Numbered from the stretch's first letter, positions 26,551 through 35,145 are shown. The stretch is DNA of 64,000 bases from Paenibacillus planticolens (GCF_013141725.1 NZ_WHNZ01000061.1:372001-436000); one strand, 5' to 3'. The notes: generated by a model not told the origin, from the sequence alone. Made by a program: numbers and translations.

Positions 26551-27204
26551 TTATTCTACTCTCTCTAAGTTACCGTTTGCATCCATCTTGAACCGCGGCT
26601 TCTCTTCTTCCTCTTCTTCCACTAAAAATGCCATCTTCCGGGCCCGGTCCATAATTTGGATCAAAGCTTTGTAATCGTCATTGACGACGCGATAATCCGT
26701 TTCCACTTCGTTTACTTGTTTATTGAGCTTGTTATTTTCTCTGCCCAGTCTATCTAGTTCGTCTTCCTTGTCTTGCAGCTCTTTTTCCAAGTTTTTAATA
26801 TGACGATTCATATCTTGATACGTATTTCTCCATTGTCTCAGGAAGCGGATCACGGCATCGATCGATAGTGTTTCTTCCGTAAAGGATTCATTTTTGCCTG
26901 TTGACAATTCAGGAGCATCCAAGACACCGACAGCAGAAGAGCCTGAGATGGAAACGGCAGCATGTTTCTTGAGCTGCGTTCTTTTCTGACGCTGCGCTTT
27001 CGCTATCTGAATCGCCGCTTCATATTTTTTCCTCACAAAACTGTTCCATCGAAATCCGCATGCCGCCGCAGTACGTCCAATACGTTCCCCAACTTCCTCA
27101 AACGCGGATAATTGTGTACTTCCCTCTCTAATGTGACGCAGAGTCACTTCCGCTAAGATCAGATCGTCTTCATCGCTCCAAGCATCTTGTCTTATAGCCG
27201 ACAT
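26551..27204 (-). CDS. RsfA-family prespore transcriptional regulator (YlbO-like)
   Basis: Myb/SANT-like DNA-binding regulator of the RsfA family; in B. subtilis RsfA tunes sigma-F genes in the forespore. The start at MSAIRQDAWSDEDDLILAEV (27204) follows AGGAGG by nine bases. The 37 upstream in-frame codons lack a ribosome site and are excluded. The N-terminal 60 residues hold the conserved LRHIREGSTQLSAFEEVG and RTAAACGFRWNSFVRK motifs. Residues about 130-190 form a strong coiled coil, and the C-terminus is acidic (EEEEEE). Length 217. The ylbO-ylbQ neighbourhood is shared with B. subtilis. Confidence 0.9.
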   Translation of the reverse strand: MSAIRQDAWSDEDDLILAEVTLRHIREGSTQLSAFEEVGERIGRTAAACGFRWNSFVRKKYEAAIQIAKAQRQKRTQLKKHAAVSISGSSAVGVLDAPELSTGKNESFTEETLSIDAVIRFLRQWRNTYQDMNRHIKNLEKELQDKEDELDRLGRENNKLNKQVNEVETDYRVVNDDYKALIQIMDRARKMAFLVEEEEEEKPRFKMDANGNLERVE

Positions 27205-27436
27205 AAGGTTAAACCTCCTAACATAATGTACAGAAAGAAGAATCAATTCGCAGGTACCGAAGTATAAATTGATTCGTGCCATTATTACTATTTCTATGCC
27301 CGTACTAGAGTTCATAGAATCTATTTGATACTAAATGGTATTGCCAAATTTTTTAACACTCATACATGGGATTCGGATAAAAAGACATACTACATCTATA
27401 CGATGAAATGTTTGCAATTTCGTCACCGTTTGACGG

Positions 27437-27465
27437 TTTACACTGCTCGCTTCAAAAGGTATAAT
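27437..27465 (+). promoter_or_regulatory. Sigma-A-type promoter for the DUF2626 gene
   Basis: TTTACA (27437-27442) and TATAAT (27460-27465) are 17 bases apart, 50 bases before the start codon at 27515. Confidence 0.8.
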
Positions 27466-27514
27466 GTGATGTAGTTAAAAGTGCAACGTGGTACGAGAGG
27501 GGGATGTAACGAGA

Positions 27515-27745
27515 ATGGATCGCATGTTTCGGGTTTTAGGTTTTTGGACACTTGTTATCGCACTGATGAGTTTAGCCGGCGATATGATACCTATGTCTCT
27601 GATTTTCTTTTTCCAAACAGCCGTATTCGTCATTCTAGGCTATATGCGCTTGTCAGAACGAACTTACATATTGTTGTTCTGGGGATATATGATTATTTCC
27701 TTCAGTGGGTTTACGTACTGGTCATTTTTCAAAATGTCCATCTAG
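27515..27745 (+). CDS. DUF2626 small membrane protein (YqgY-like)
   Basis: Small protein of unknown function, 76 residues, with three hydrophobic segments covering most of the chain. The N-terminus MDRMFRVLGFWTLVIALMS and the GYMRLSER and GFTYW motifs match what I recall of the DUF2626 family in Bacillales. The ATG at 27515 is chosen over the GTG at 27488 because GAGAGGGGG lies between them. It has its own promoter and ends at a bidirectional terminator shared with the convergent methyltransferase gene. Confidence 0.8.
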   Translation: MDRMFRVLGFWTLVIALMSLAGDMIPMSLIFFFQTAVFVILGYMRLSERTYILLFWGYMIISFSGFTYWSFFKMSI

Positions 27746-27765
27746 TACAGAAACAAACAACAAAC

Positions 27766-27809
27766 AAAAAGGTGAACCGATGGTTATCCATCGACTCACC
27801 TTTTTTTCT
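27766..27809. terminator. Bidirectional terminator
   Basis: The stem AAAGGTGA.CCGATGG pairs with CCATCG..TCACCTTT around a TTAT loop, with A-run on the left and T-run on the right. It serves the DUF2626 gene (+) and the methyltransferase gene (-), whose last bases overlap its edge. Confidence 0.9.
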
Positions 27810-28932
27810 ATTTCACGGCAAGGAACACTTTGAACAGCTCACTCATCTGATCGCTTAAGAGAAGCTGCCGGATGGCTCGGTTTCTTTTTGAAACTTCGCT
27901 GAACGGATTGGGGTCGTAGTGATTTTGCAACCGCTCAAAAATGCCTTGTTCTACCAGGAACTCCTTTTGTGTCTGCAGCTTAGTAAACGGAAATCCGCTC
28001 TGCCTTGCAGCTGTTTCCAAATCGCTGAAGTTCACATGAGAGGTCAAATCCTGTTCCCCCTGATATAGCAACGGGTTATCATGTGCCTGATGTTTCCGAT
28101 AACCCATTAATGTTCCTCGGGAGCGATGCGCGGCATACAGCTCGTCTTCGACATCTCCGTAATCAATGACTATGCAGCACCCGCTCTTCATGCGCCGTGA
28201 CACTCGGGAGATCCATGCCGAACTCTCTAGGTTAAATTCACCGATTTGACCTTCCAACCATTGAACCTTTGACCTAGCTAAGCTGTCTACTAATTGCTCG
28301 GAGAGATCGGGAAGCCATATTTCCGTGAACATCTGCTCTTGTTCCAGCCAACTAACATAGGCTTCCTCATATTTCCCCTCTTTATAGCGGATTCGGTGTA
28401 CCGGGAAAGCGTCCAACAGTTCGTTGGCAACAATAAACATATGCTCTTGAGGCTCCTGAGCGAGCCACTCAGCTTCGCTGGCAAACTCAATCAGCTGCTC
28501 ATGTGCCTCCAAAGCACTTTGCTGAAGCGCGCGGTGATAGGCGCTTGACTCAATTAGCGTATAAGTTAATCGATCGTAGACCGCAGGAGAACTTCTTTTC
28601 AATTCGTCCAAAAGGTGAAGGGCCATTCGCCCGTTTCCCCCACCCCACTCAACAAGATGAATCGGCTCCGTGCCCGAAAGCTGGCTATGCTGCTGCAGTT
28701 GACCGTTTATGAAGGACGCTATCATTTCCCCCATCACAGATCCGATGGAAGAGCTGGTATAGAAGTCTCCTTCCTTGCCTATCTTGACGTTCTCATTGCG
28801 ATAATAGCCGTAAGGCTCGCTGTAAAGACATATTTCCATATAGTCACGGAAAGAGATTGCTTTTTTTTCTGCGGATTGTATGGCTTTAATGATCGTTGCA
28901 ACAACTTCCGGATGTCCGAGCTGAAGATTCAA
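27808..28932 (-). CDS. MidA/NDUFAF7-type SAM-dependent methyltransferase (COG1565)
   Basis: Predicted class I methyltransferase of the DUF185/MidA family. The mitochondrial relative NDUFAF7 methylates an arginine in complex I assembly; bacterial substrates are mostly unknown. A TTG start at 28932 is chosen because GGAGGGGG sits eight bases upstream; the more distal TTG at 28965 lacks a site. The 374 residues show the family N-terminus FRDYMEICLYSEPYGYY, FYTSSSIGSVMGEMIA, the SAM motif VEWGGGNGRMALHLL, and the NELLDAFPVHR and VIDYGD motifs. B. subtilis context does not suggest a partner. Confidence 0.85.
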   Translation of the reverse strand: MNLQLGHPEVVATIIKAIQSAEKKAISFRDYMEICLYSEPYGYYRNENVKIGKEGDFYTSSSIGSVMGEMIASFINGQLQQHSQLSGTEPIHLVEWGGGNGRMALHLLDELKRSSPAVYDRLTYTLIESSAYHRALQQSALEAHEQLIEFASEAEWLAQEPQEHMFIVANELLDAFPVHRIRYKEGKYEEAYVSWLEQEQMFTEIWLPDLSEQLVDSLARSKVQWLEGQIGEFNLESSAWISRVSRRMKSGCCIVIDYGDVEDELYAAHRSRGTLMGYRKHQAHDNPLLYQGEQDLTSHVNFSDLETAARQSGFPFTKLQTQKEFLVEQGIFERLQNHYDPNPFSEVSKRNRAIRQLLLSDQMSELFKVFLAVK

Positions 28933-29021
28933 ATGAACCCCCTCCAATTGTTTACTTAAAGACAAAGCTGCTGGAAACCTTTATAATGAAAATGAATAAT
29001 GGAAGGAGAGACAAAACTCGC

Positions 29022-29987
29022 ATGTCAAAGAAGTGGATCACCTTTACAGCGGTAACGGCAATCAGCCTGCTATCGTTGACAGCTTGTACAGACAATACGC
29101 AAGTGAAAGACGCTTTCGAACAATCGCTCAGCAAACAAAACGAAATGAAATCTTACACCTTTGAAGGCAGCACAACGCTTGCCATTAGTGATGCCTTATT
29201 GAAATCGTCAAACCCTTTAACGAATGGACTTCTCTCTTTAATGAAAGAAAGCACCCTGGATTGGAAAGGGATCAGCAATGTAGAACCGCTCGAATTCCAA
29301 ACGGATTTGAAAATAACGCCTAAAGGCTCTACATCGCCTATCGAGATACCGATTCTCATTAAAGATAGCAAATTGTATTTTAATATGCCAGCATTAAATA
29401 AGACGCCTGACGAGTATTATGCCATTGATTTGCAGCAAATGAGCCAAAACGGCAAGAGCGCTTTATCGTTAGACACTTTGAAGAACACATCCCAGCTGTC
29501 CAGCGCGCTTAGCAATCTCGTTTTTAATGGCATTGATCCAAAATGGTACAAAGAAGCCAAGGAACCCGTCAAGCTAAAAGACGGATCATCCGCCAAATCG
29601 ATTAGCGTCGAGCTCACAAGCAAAAACGAAAAAGAAATCAATACATTATTCCAAACAAAGCTGCCTGAATTTTACGGGTACCTGCAAAACAACGGACTTC
29701 TTACAGCAGACAAAGCCGAACAGCTCAAAAAATCGCAACCTTCTGCCACTCAGCTGAAAGCACCGAGCAAAATGGTTGTCGCAATTGATGACAGCGGCTT
29801 TATACGTGATCAAACTTTCGATATCACCTTTCAAATGACTGTCGATGGCAAGGCTCAGGACAATCATATCGTCCTTCACCAGAGCTACGACGCTATTAAT
29901 AAAGCTACCCCGTTAACCAAAGAAGTACCGAAGAAAGTGAAAAGCTTTGATGATATTTTGAAACTCATAGCGCCCGCTAAAAAATAG
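29022..29987 (+). CDS. Predicted lipoprotein of unknown function
   Basis: Exported lipoprotein, 321 residues. The start at MSKKWITFTAVTAISLLSLT (29022) gives a short signal peptide ending at a lipobox (LTAC). GGAGAG lies about eleven bases upstream. The mature part is Ser/Lys-rich with alternating strand-like segments, starting with KDAFEQSLSKQNEMKSYTFEG. That pattern recalls lipid-carrier-like folds (LolA/LppX type) seen in several Bacillus lipoproteins, but I cannot assign a family. It is divergent from the methyltransferase gene and ends at a clear terminator. Confidence 0.75.
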   Translation: MSKKWITFTAVTAISLLSLTACTDNTQVKDAFEQSLSKQNEMKSYTFEGSTTLAISDALLKSSNPLTNGLLSLMKESTLDWKGISNVEPLEFQTDLKITPKGSTSPIEIPILIKDSKLYFNMPALNKTPDEYYAIDLQQMSQNGKSALSLDTLKNTSQLSSALSNLVFNGIDPKWYKEAKEPVKLKDGSSAKSISVELTSKNEKEINTLFQTKLPEFYGYLQNNGLLTADKAEQLKKSQPSATQLKAPSKMVVAIDDSGFIRDQTFDITFQMTVDGKAQDNHIVLHQSYDAINKATPLTKEVPKKVKSFDDILKLIAPAKK

Positions 29988-29998
29988 ATATCGTACCT

Positions 29999-30034
29999 AA
30001 TACTTACTTCATCCCCCGAAGTAAGTATTTTTTT
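29999..30034 (+). terminator. Terminator of the lipoprotein gene
   Basis: A perfect 12-bp stem (29999-30010 with 30018-30029) with a 7-base loop is followed by TTTTT, 12 bases past the stop. Confidence 0.92.
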
Positions 30035-30090
30035 GTGCTTCATTTAATAGAAATATATGATAATCTGTTCATAGGGGGAGAATGCGTTCG

Positions 30091-31185
30091 ATGAAATATA
30101 AATTCATAGCTATGATGACGTCCTTACTATTACTGCTGCAGCTGACGCTGCCGGTTCATACAGTAATGGCTGAAGAAAATAATCCGGGAGCTGAAGAAGC
30201 CAAAGCACTCGTACAAAAAGGACTTACCATCTTTGAGATCGACAAAGAAGTTAGCCGGCTTAATGAGCAAGATGCCAAGATCGTCCTGCAAATTAAGCAA
30301 AATGAACAAGATATTATGAAGCAGAACAGCAATGTTGACAGTACGCGAAAGCATGCAGGCAAAGTGATGAGGGCTTATTACACCGGAGACCGCGATTCGA
30401 TCTGGATGCTGCTGTTTTCCGTTAATTCCTTTGCGGATGCCTTGCGCATGTTCGAATATTTGCAAATGATCATAACGAATGATCATCGCGCCTTAGCGGC
30501 TTTTACGGATTCGTTTAATAAATTGAAAAGTTTGCAAGGCGTGCTGCAAGCCTCTCGCGACGAACTGCAAAAGACGAAAGATAAATATCTTGAGCAGCGG
30601 GAAAGGCTCGTGAAGCTGCAAGAAGAGCTGGATACACAGCTTGCCGTCAGTGCCCAAGCACCCGCCATCGAGGCGCAAATTAAAAGCTTAAATGAACAAT
30701 GGAAAAAAGAGGGGATCCCCTTATTCCGCGAGTATTTGAATAATTTATCCGCAGCGTTCCGGGAGCTTCCGCAGTATGTAACGAAAGAAAATAAATTTAT
30801 GGACTTATCTTCGATTAAAAATCCTGTTATTACAATCAGCGACACGGATTTTAACACCTATTTGCATGACAAAAACGAGCTGCTGCAAGACTTGAACTTC
30901 CAGTTTGCCGATGATGCCATTATTGCCAAGGGTCAGAAGGATCAAGTACAGGTAACAATCGCTGGCAAATTCATATTGAAGGAAAATCCGGACATGAATG
31001 AGGTCCGATTTGTCGTGGATAACCTTGAATTCAATGGCTTCCAACTGCCCGACACCACAATTGAAGATTTCTCAAAGGAATTTCAACTCGGTTTCGTGCC
31101 GAAAAAAATCGTCAGCTATCTGGATGTCGTTAGTGTTCAAACGAAAAATGGCACCGCAGTTGTGAAACTCAAATTATCCTTGTAA
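30091..31185 (+). CDS. Secreted coiled-coil protein of unknown function
   Basis: Predicted secreted protein of 364 residues. The start at 30091 is ten bases from AGGGGGAG; the ATG three codons upstream touches that site. A signal peptide with a long Leu run (MMTSLLLLLQLTLPV) ends near AEEN. Residues about 40-210 are mostly coiled coil, including a GKVMRAYYTGDRDSIWMLLFS stretch (split here as KVMRAYYTGDR and SIWMLLFSVNSF). That resembles the N-terminal half of CwlO/EnvC-type hydrolase activators. The C-terminal 130 residues are strand-rich and unlike a peptidase. Role unknown; an envelope scaffold is a guess. It is followed closely by a cytosolic protein gene. Confidence 0.8.
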   Translation: MKYKFIAMMTSLLLLLQLTLPVHTVMAEENNPGAEEAKALVQKGLTIFEIDKEVSRLNEQDAKIVLQIKQNEQDIMKQNSNVDSTRKHAGKVMRAYYTGDRDSIWMLLFSVNSFADALRMFEYLQMIITNDHRALAAFTDSFNKLKSLQGVLQASRDELQKTKDKYLEQRERLVKLQEELDTQLAVSAQAPAIEAQIKSLNEQWKKEGIPLFREYLNNLSAAFRELPQYVTKENKFMDLSSIKNPVITISDTDFNTYLHDKNELLQDLNFQFADDAIIAKGQKDQVQVTIAGKFILKENPDMNEVRFVVDNLEFNGFQLPDTTIEDFSKEFQLGFVPKKIVSYLDVVSVQTKNGTAVVKLKLSL

Positions 31186-31222
31186 ACTAGCTATGGATCA
31201 CTAAATGAAGCGAGGACATACG

Positions 31223-31711
31223 ATGCAATCGAAAATTGGACTATTAATGGATGTACCCGAAGGAAGACTGCTCAGCTTTTACGCTGAGATCGAGAAAGCG
31301 CTAGCCGGCAAAGCGGAAATATTCGACCGCGACAACGAAATGTTAATTGTCAGCAATGAAGCGCAGAAGTTTGCTGTTCTGGAAGTCATGGCGCAGCACA
31401 ACGTCGATACGGACCAAATGGCGCTGGGCCTGCTCCCGGAAGACGCGGAATTGACGGACCTTTTCAGCGATTATGGGTTTACAAGCGAAGGCGAGCACAA
31501 TTACTTGTACGAGAAATTGATTGTCCCTTTCCGCTTTACCGAAGATAGCAAAGAGGCGGATGTCGATCAAGCCTCGCTGCAAATCGAAGAACATCTTCTC
31601 GCCCTCTACAAGGACGATCAACGTGATATTTATGTCGTAGACCGCCAGCTCGAAGAGCTTATGCATGGTATCGCTAAAGCTTATCGATGCCGCATCGAAA
31701 TTCTTGCCTAA
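31223..31711 (+). CDS. Hypothetical cytosolic protein, 162 residues
   Basis: I do not recognise the family. The start at MQSKIGLLMDVPEGR (31223) follows GCGAGG by seven bases. The protein is acidic with no signal or membrane segment. The predicted pattern is mixed: strands (KIGLLMD, KAEIFDRDNEMLIVSN) then helices rich in Leu/Glu (QIEEHLLALYKDD, RQLEELMHGIAKAY). It starts 37 bases after the coiled-coil gene and shares its terminator, so the two are likely cotranscribed. Confidence 0.7.
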   Translation: MQSKIGLLMDVPEGRLLSFYAEIEKALAGKAEIFDRDNEMLIVSNEAQKFAVLEVMAQHNVDTDQMALGLLPEDAELTDLFSDYGFTSEGEHNYLYEKLIVPFRFTEDSKEADVDQASLQIEEHLLALYKDDQRDIYVVDRQLEELMHGIAKAYRCRIEILA

Positions 31712-31720
31712 AACAAACAA

Positions 31721-31759
31721 AAACCCCTCATTCCCACTTCGATGTGGAATGAGGGGTTT
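31721..31759. terminator. Bidirectional terminator
   Basis: The arms AAACCCCTCATTCC and GGAATGAGGGGTTT flank a short loop between convergent genes, with A-rich and T-containing flanks. It serves the 162-residue protein gene (+) and phoH (-). Confidence 0.9.
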
Positions 31760-31768
31760 CTTGTATGA

Positions 31769-33100
31769 TCAGAGCAAATCAGCCGCTAACTGTGCCAGAT
31801 GCGAACGTTCTCCCCGCTCCAGCGTAATATGCCCGCTAATGCCTTCCTGTTTAAATCGTTCCACCACATACGTTAATCCGTTGCTTGAAGCATCGAGATA
31901 CGGATGGTCAATTTGGTCAGGATCCCCTAACAGGACAATTTTACTGCCCTCGCCTACGCGGGAAACGATCGTTTTGATCTCGTGCTTGGATAAGTTTTGT
32001 GCTTCATCGATGATGATGAATTGTCCGGGAATGGAACGTCCGCGAATATACGTGAGCGCTTCGACTTGAATGCTGCCCAGGCCGGCAAGCACCTTCTCGA
32101 TGTCACCCGGTTTTTTCGTATCGAATAAATACTCCAAATTATCATAGATCGGCTGCATCCATGGACGCAGCTTTTCCTCTTTTTCACCAGGCAAATAACC
32201 GATATCCTTGCCCATGGGTACAACAGGACGAGCAATAAGCAATTTCTTGTATTTCCTGTCATCTTCAATCTTCATAAGGCCAGCGGCCAGCGTAAGCAGC
32301 GTCTTGCCTGTACCCGCTTTCCCAGTGAGGGTGACGAGCGGGATATCGTCATTGAGCAGAAGCTCAAGAGCCATGCGCTGCTGCGCATTACGCGCGGCAA
32401 TTCCCCAGATGGGATCGTTACTCATAAAGAGCGGCTCAAGTTTTTTGGCATCCGTCGTGACTTTCAGAAGAGCGGATTTGGAAGAACCTAGTTCATCGCG
32501 CAATATTACAAACTCATGAGGATGAAGCATGTACCCCAAATTCAAGGAAGTCACGGTTAAGAAACGATATGAGTAAAATTCGTCAATCACAGACGGGTGA
32601 ACATAGAGTGTGATGCACCCCGTGTACATATCCGTCTGAGCTACGATACGGTCAGTTAAATAATCCTGCGCAGGAATGCCAAGCACATCCGCTTTGATCC
32701 GCACCAGCGTATCTTTACTTACGATCACGACGGGTCTCGGATAATCATTAGCTTGCTCTTCCAAATGGTAATTGAGCGCAACCGCAAGGATTCGGTTATC
32801 ATTCGTCAACTCGGAAAATGTATCCTGCAGTTTAGCAAAACTGCGATGGTTAAGTTCTACTTTAATGCTTCCGCCTTGTTCAAGCGTAATGCCATCGGAC
32901 AAGGTGCCCTTGGTCCTTAATCCATCGAGCAACCGGGAAACATGTCTCGCATTTCGGCCTATTTCATCCGCATTTCGTTTCTTAGAATCGATTTCCTCCA
33001 ACACCACGGCGGGTATGACTACTTCATTATCTTCGAACGCGAACAAAGCATTTGGGTCCTGAAGCAGTACATTGGTATCTAACACGTAAATTTTTTTCAT
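31769..33100 (-). CDS. PIN-PhoH family ATPase/ribonuclease (YlaK-like)
   Basis: Two-domain protein related to VapC-type PIN nucleases and PhoH ATPases; mycobacterial PhoH2 of this layout acts as an RNA helicase/RNase. The N-terminal PIN domain (residues 1-130) has its acidic residues in YVLDTNVLLQD, LEEID and SKDTLVRI. The C-terminal PhoH domain (about 230-443) has Walker A GKAGTGKT ending at residue 267. It also carries the RPVVPMGKDIGYLPG motif and Walker B FIIIDEAQN. Length 443 matches B. subtilis YlaK. It is divergent from a ylaJ-like gene, as a rearranged version of the yla cluster. Confidence 0.92.
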   Translation of the reverse strand: MKKIYVLDTNVLLQDPNALFAFEDNEVVIPAVVLEEIDSKKRNADEIGRNARHVSRLLDGLRTKGTLSDGITLEQGGSIKVELNHRSFAKLQDTFSELTNDNRILAVALNYHLEEQANDYPRPVVIVSKDTLVRIKADVLGIPAQDYLTDRIVAQTDMYTGCITLYVHPSVIDEFYSYRFLTVTSLNLGYMLHPHEFVILRDELGSSKSALLKVTTDAKKLEPLFMSNDPIWGIAARNAQQRMALELLLNDDIPLVTLTGKAGTGKTLLTLAAGLMKIEDDRKYKKLLIARPVVPMGKDIGYLPGEKEEKLRPWMQPIYDNLEYLFDTKKPGDIEKVLAGLGSIQVEALTYIRGRSIPGQFIIIDEAQNLSKHEIKTIVSRVGEGSKIVLLGDPDQIDHPYLDASSNGLTYVVERFKQEGISGHITLERGERSHLAQLAADLL

Positions 33101-33210
33101 TGGTGTGTCCCCTCCCAGATTTGGCGTCAGATCATTGGTTATATTTCATACATACAACCTAGCTGTACAGGACAAACTAAACGCGAGATTCAAGGAAAGG
33201 ATCGATTCTA

Positions 33211-33762
33211 GTGAGACTATTGTGCGTATTTTCGTTGGTACTAACCCTCGCGGTTGGCTGTAGTCAAGCGCCGAAAAGCGGTGCCCCCTCTCAAGATACA
33301 AATCAAAGACAAGTGAAGGTCCAACAAATTGCCCCTCAAAAACTAGAAATAAAAGATTCTAAAGCAGTTGCAGATCGTTTGGAAAGCTTAGCCACCAGTA
33401 TTCCTAATGTTGAAAGCGCGCATTGTGTCGTATTCGGCAATACCGCCGTGGTTGGCATTAACCTTAGAAAGGATTTGGACCGCGCGAAAGTCGGTACCGT
33501 CAAATATTCGGTAGCCGAAGCGCTCAAGAAAGATCCCTACGGTGTGAATGCCATTGTGACAGCAGATCTGGATCTGGATCAGCGGCTACGCAACATCCGG
33601 GATAACATAAGTGCAGGAAGGCCGATTACCGGTTTCGCCGAGCAAATGGCGGATATCATGGGCCGGGCCATGCCGCAGCTGCCGCGTGATATTCGCAATC
33701 CCCAAGACAATACGGGACCGGGTCCTAATGATGCGAATCAGGCAGGGAATCCACATCCATAA
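33211..33762 (+). CDS. YhcN/YlaJ-family sporulation lipoprotein
   Basis: Probable lipoprotein of the spore YhcN/YlaJ family, associated in B. subtilis with the spore inner membrane. A GTG start at 33211 follows GGAAAGG by ten bases. The signal peptide ends at a lipobox (LAVGC). The family core is visible as VADRLESLATSIPNVESAHCVVFGN (here in two motifs, VADRLESLATSIPNVESA and CVVFGNTAVVGIN), then VKYSVAEALKKDPYGVNAIV. The C-terminal 30 residues are Pro/Asn-rich. Length 183. It stands in the yla neighbourhood next to the YlaK homologue. Confidence 0.88.
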   Translation: MRLLCVFSLVLTLAVGCSQAPKSGAPSQDTNQRQVKVQQIAPQKLEIKDSKAVADRLESLATSIPNVESAHCVVFGNTAVVGINLRKDLDRAKVGTVKYSVAEALKKDPYGVNAIVTADLDLDQRLRNIRDNISAGRPITGFAEQMADIMGRAMPQLPRDIRNPQDNTGPGPNDANQAGNPHP

Positions 33763-33778
33763 TTCGCGGAAAGATGAC

Positions 33779-33817
33779 AAAAAGCCTGACTGCACACAGC
33801 AGATCTAGGCTTTTTTT
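33779..33817. terminator. Bidirectional terminator overlapping a small gene's stop
   Basis: The arms AAAAAGCCT and AGGCTTTTT enclose an inner CTGC/GCAG stem, with T-run on both strands. It ends the ylaJ-like gene (+). The stop codon of a 48-codon gene on the minus strand (33805-33807) lies inside it. Confidence 0.85.
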
Positions 33818-33951
33818 ATCGCATCAAAAACTTGGCCGATTCGCTTATCCGTTACTCGGCACGCAAAAGTTTTCGCATATTCATCTGTTGTCATCATTAG
33901 GGCGCTGTTCATCTTATGCTCCGGTAAAGCTGCTGTGATGTGTTCAGCCAT
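33805..33951 (-). CDS. Small hypothetical protein, 48 residues
   Basis: A short frame on the minus strand reads from ATG at 33951 (MAEHITAALPEHKMNSALMM) to TAG at 33805. A perfect AGGAGG lies ten bases upstream. The product is soluble-looking, with one Cys and a basic C-terminus (GQVFDAIKKA). The stop is inside the bidirectional terminator, a compact arrangement typical of real small genes. I do not recognise a family, and coding status should be treated as probable. Confidence 0.6.
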   Translation of the reverse strand: MAEHITAALPEHKMNSALMMTTDEYAKTFACRVTDKRIGQVFDAIKKA

Positions 33952-34131
33952 ATCGCTTGCGCCTCCTACAAAGGTGGTTGAAAACGATCCTTACACTAAC
34001 AGTATAGCATAGCCGGTGGCAAGCGTTCCACCATTATGTATCTATTTTCAGGTCATGCGAACACTCCTTTATCATCCAGATATACCTTATTGTACGTCGG
34101 ATAAAGAAAGTTATGTCCCCAAATGTCTCGC

Positions 34132-34413
34132 CTACTGATTATTGTAAATAGGATTGGCATTAATATCATCCAGCAGCTTTTCCGCGGCTTCCCGATCAAA
34201 ACTCTGTATGCTCTTCATCCCCTCGCGCTCATAGGAAATGTGAATTTTCATGGGATCGGATTCATCCACAAGTTCAACATGGCTGACTCCATGATCTTCC
34301 TGCAAAATCATAGCGAAGAAATCGAGCGTTTCTTGGGCCGCCTCATCACTAGGTCTTGCTTCGCTGACAATGTGCATTTGAAGCCAATTGAAAAACGTAT
34401 CCTGGAGATTCAT
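34132..34413 (-). CDS. Hypothetical protein, 93 residues
   Basis: Not recognised. The start at MNLQDTFFNWLQMHIVSEA (34413) begins one base after the preceding stop (TAAGATG), with GGGAGG twelve bases upstream; the ATG at 34425 lies inside the upstream gene and on the ribosome site. The protein is acidic and soluble, with a helical N-terminus (SDEAAQETLDFFAMILQ) and a strand-rich middle (HVELVDESDPMKIHISYER). It is last in a three-gene run after ylaH. Confidence 0.7.
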   Translation of the reverse strand: MNLQDTFFNWLQMHIVSEARPSDEAAQETLDFFAMILQEDHGVSHVELVDESDPMKIHISYEREGMKSIQSFDREAAEKLLDDINANPIYNNQ

Positions 34414-34414
34414 C

Positions 34415-34846
34415 TTAATGCCCATCCTCCCTAAGTAAAATAACGTCGCAGCCAGACTCCAGCCAACGCAGCCATTGATTTTTCCAGTTGATAGACTCAG
34501 CATCCAAATCGCGTTCATTCAACGCAGAGACCAGTTGCATAGCCTCCTTGCGCGTGAGCAGACGGTCCAGAAAAGCTTCTGCACAATGCGAAAGGTGAAA
34601 AGGGTTTCCGTCAAAACAAATCGCGTCAGCATGCCCTAAATCCAATTCTACAAACTCAGAACCGCATAACTCCTCGTCATCGCTTACTAACAGACTGGAT
34701 TTAAACATAGCGAGCAGTCTCGGATGCTTTCCATTTGCTTGTTCTCGAAGCATTTCTAATGAACCCGGCGGCGTACAGTCGATCCGGTCAGCTCCAAGCA
34801 CCAATGGCGAATAGCTGACAATCGGAGTTAACCAATACCGCGTCAT
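34415..34846 (-). CDS. Hypothetical protein, 143 residues
   Basis: Not recognised. The frame begins MTRYWLTPIVSYSPLVLGAD; its ATG overlaps the ylaH-like stop by four bases (ATGA). The product is acidic and soluble, with several Trp and Cys residues and a C-terminal WLESGCDVILLREDG. The tight coupling to ylaH and to the 93-residue gene suggests a shared transcript. B. subtilis has other small yla genes here, but I see no clear match to any of them. Confidence 0.7.
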   Translation of the reverse strand: MTRYWLTPIVSYSPLVLGADRIDCTPPGSLEMLREQANGKHPRLLAMFKSSLLVSDDEELCGSEFVELDLGHADAICFDGNPFHLSHCAEAFLDRLLTRKEAMQLVSALNERDLDAESINWKNQWLRWLESGCDVILLREDGH

Positions 34847-35145
34847 TCCGGGTTACCGCTCCCGGTTCTTTTCTCGATGAAATAGCGAATTCGAACCAGA
34901 AACATTAAAGAAATAGCTACAGTTAAGCACAGGACAATCGGCAATCCCACAAGTTGAAAACCAAGCAGCATGATCGAACCGATGGCCATAAGCAAATAGA
35001 CGATGGCAGTCTTAAGGACCGGCAATTTGCGTGTCCGGAAAACTTTGTTATACACGTAGGACATGAATATAAAGATTAACAAATAAGTGATGTAAATGTG
35101 ATTACCAAACCACTCGTTCAAAGCCGTCAACACGATACACTCCAT
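34843..35145 (-). CDS. YlaH-like membrane protein
   Basis: Small membrane protein of unknown function, 100 residues with three hydrophobic segments (near 18-32, 45-66 and 68-86) and a charged C-terminus. Length, topology and position immediately downstream of typA match B. subtilis YlaH, which follows ylaG (typA). The N-terminus MECIVLTALNEWFGNHIYIT has no signal cleavage site. A terminator-like hairpin separates it from typA, so it may be under partial readthrough or its own promoter. Confidence 0.7.
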   Translation of the reverse strand: MECIVLTALNEWFGNHIYITYLLIFIFMSYVYNKVFRTRKLPVLKTAIVYLLMAIGSIMLLGFQLVGLPIVLCLTVAISLMFLVRIRYFIEKRTGSGNPE

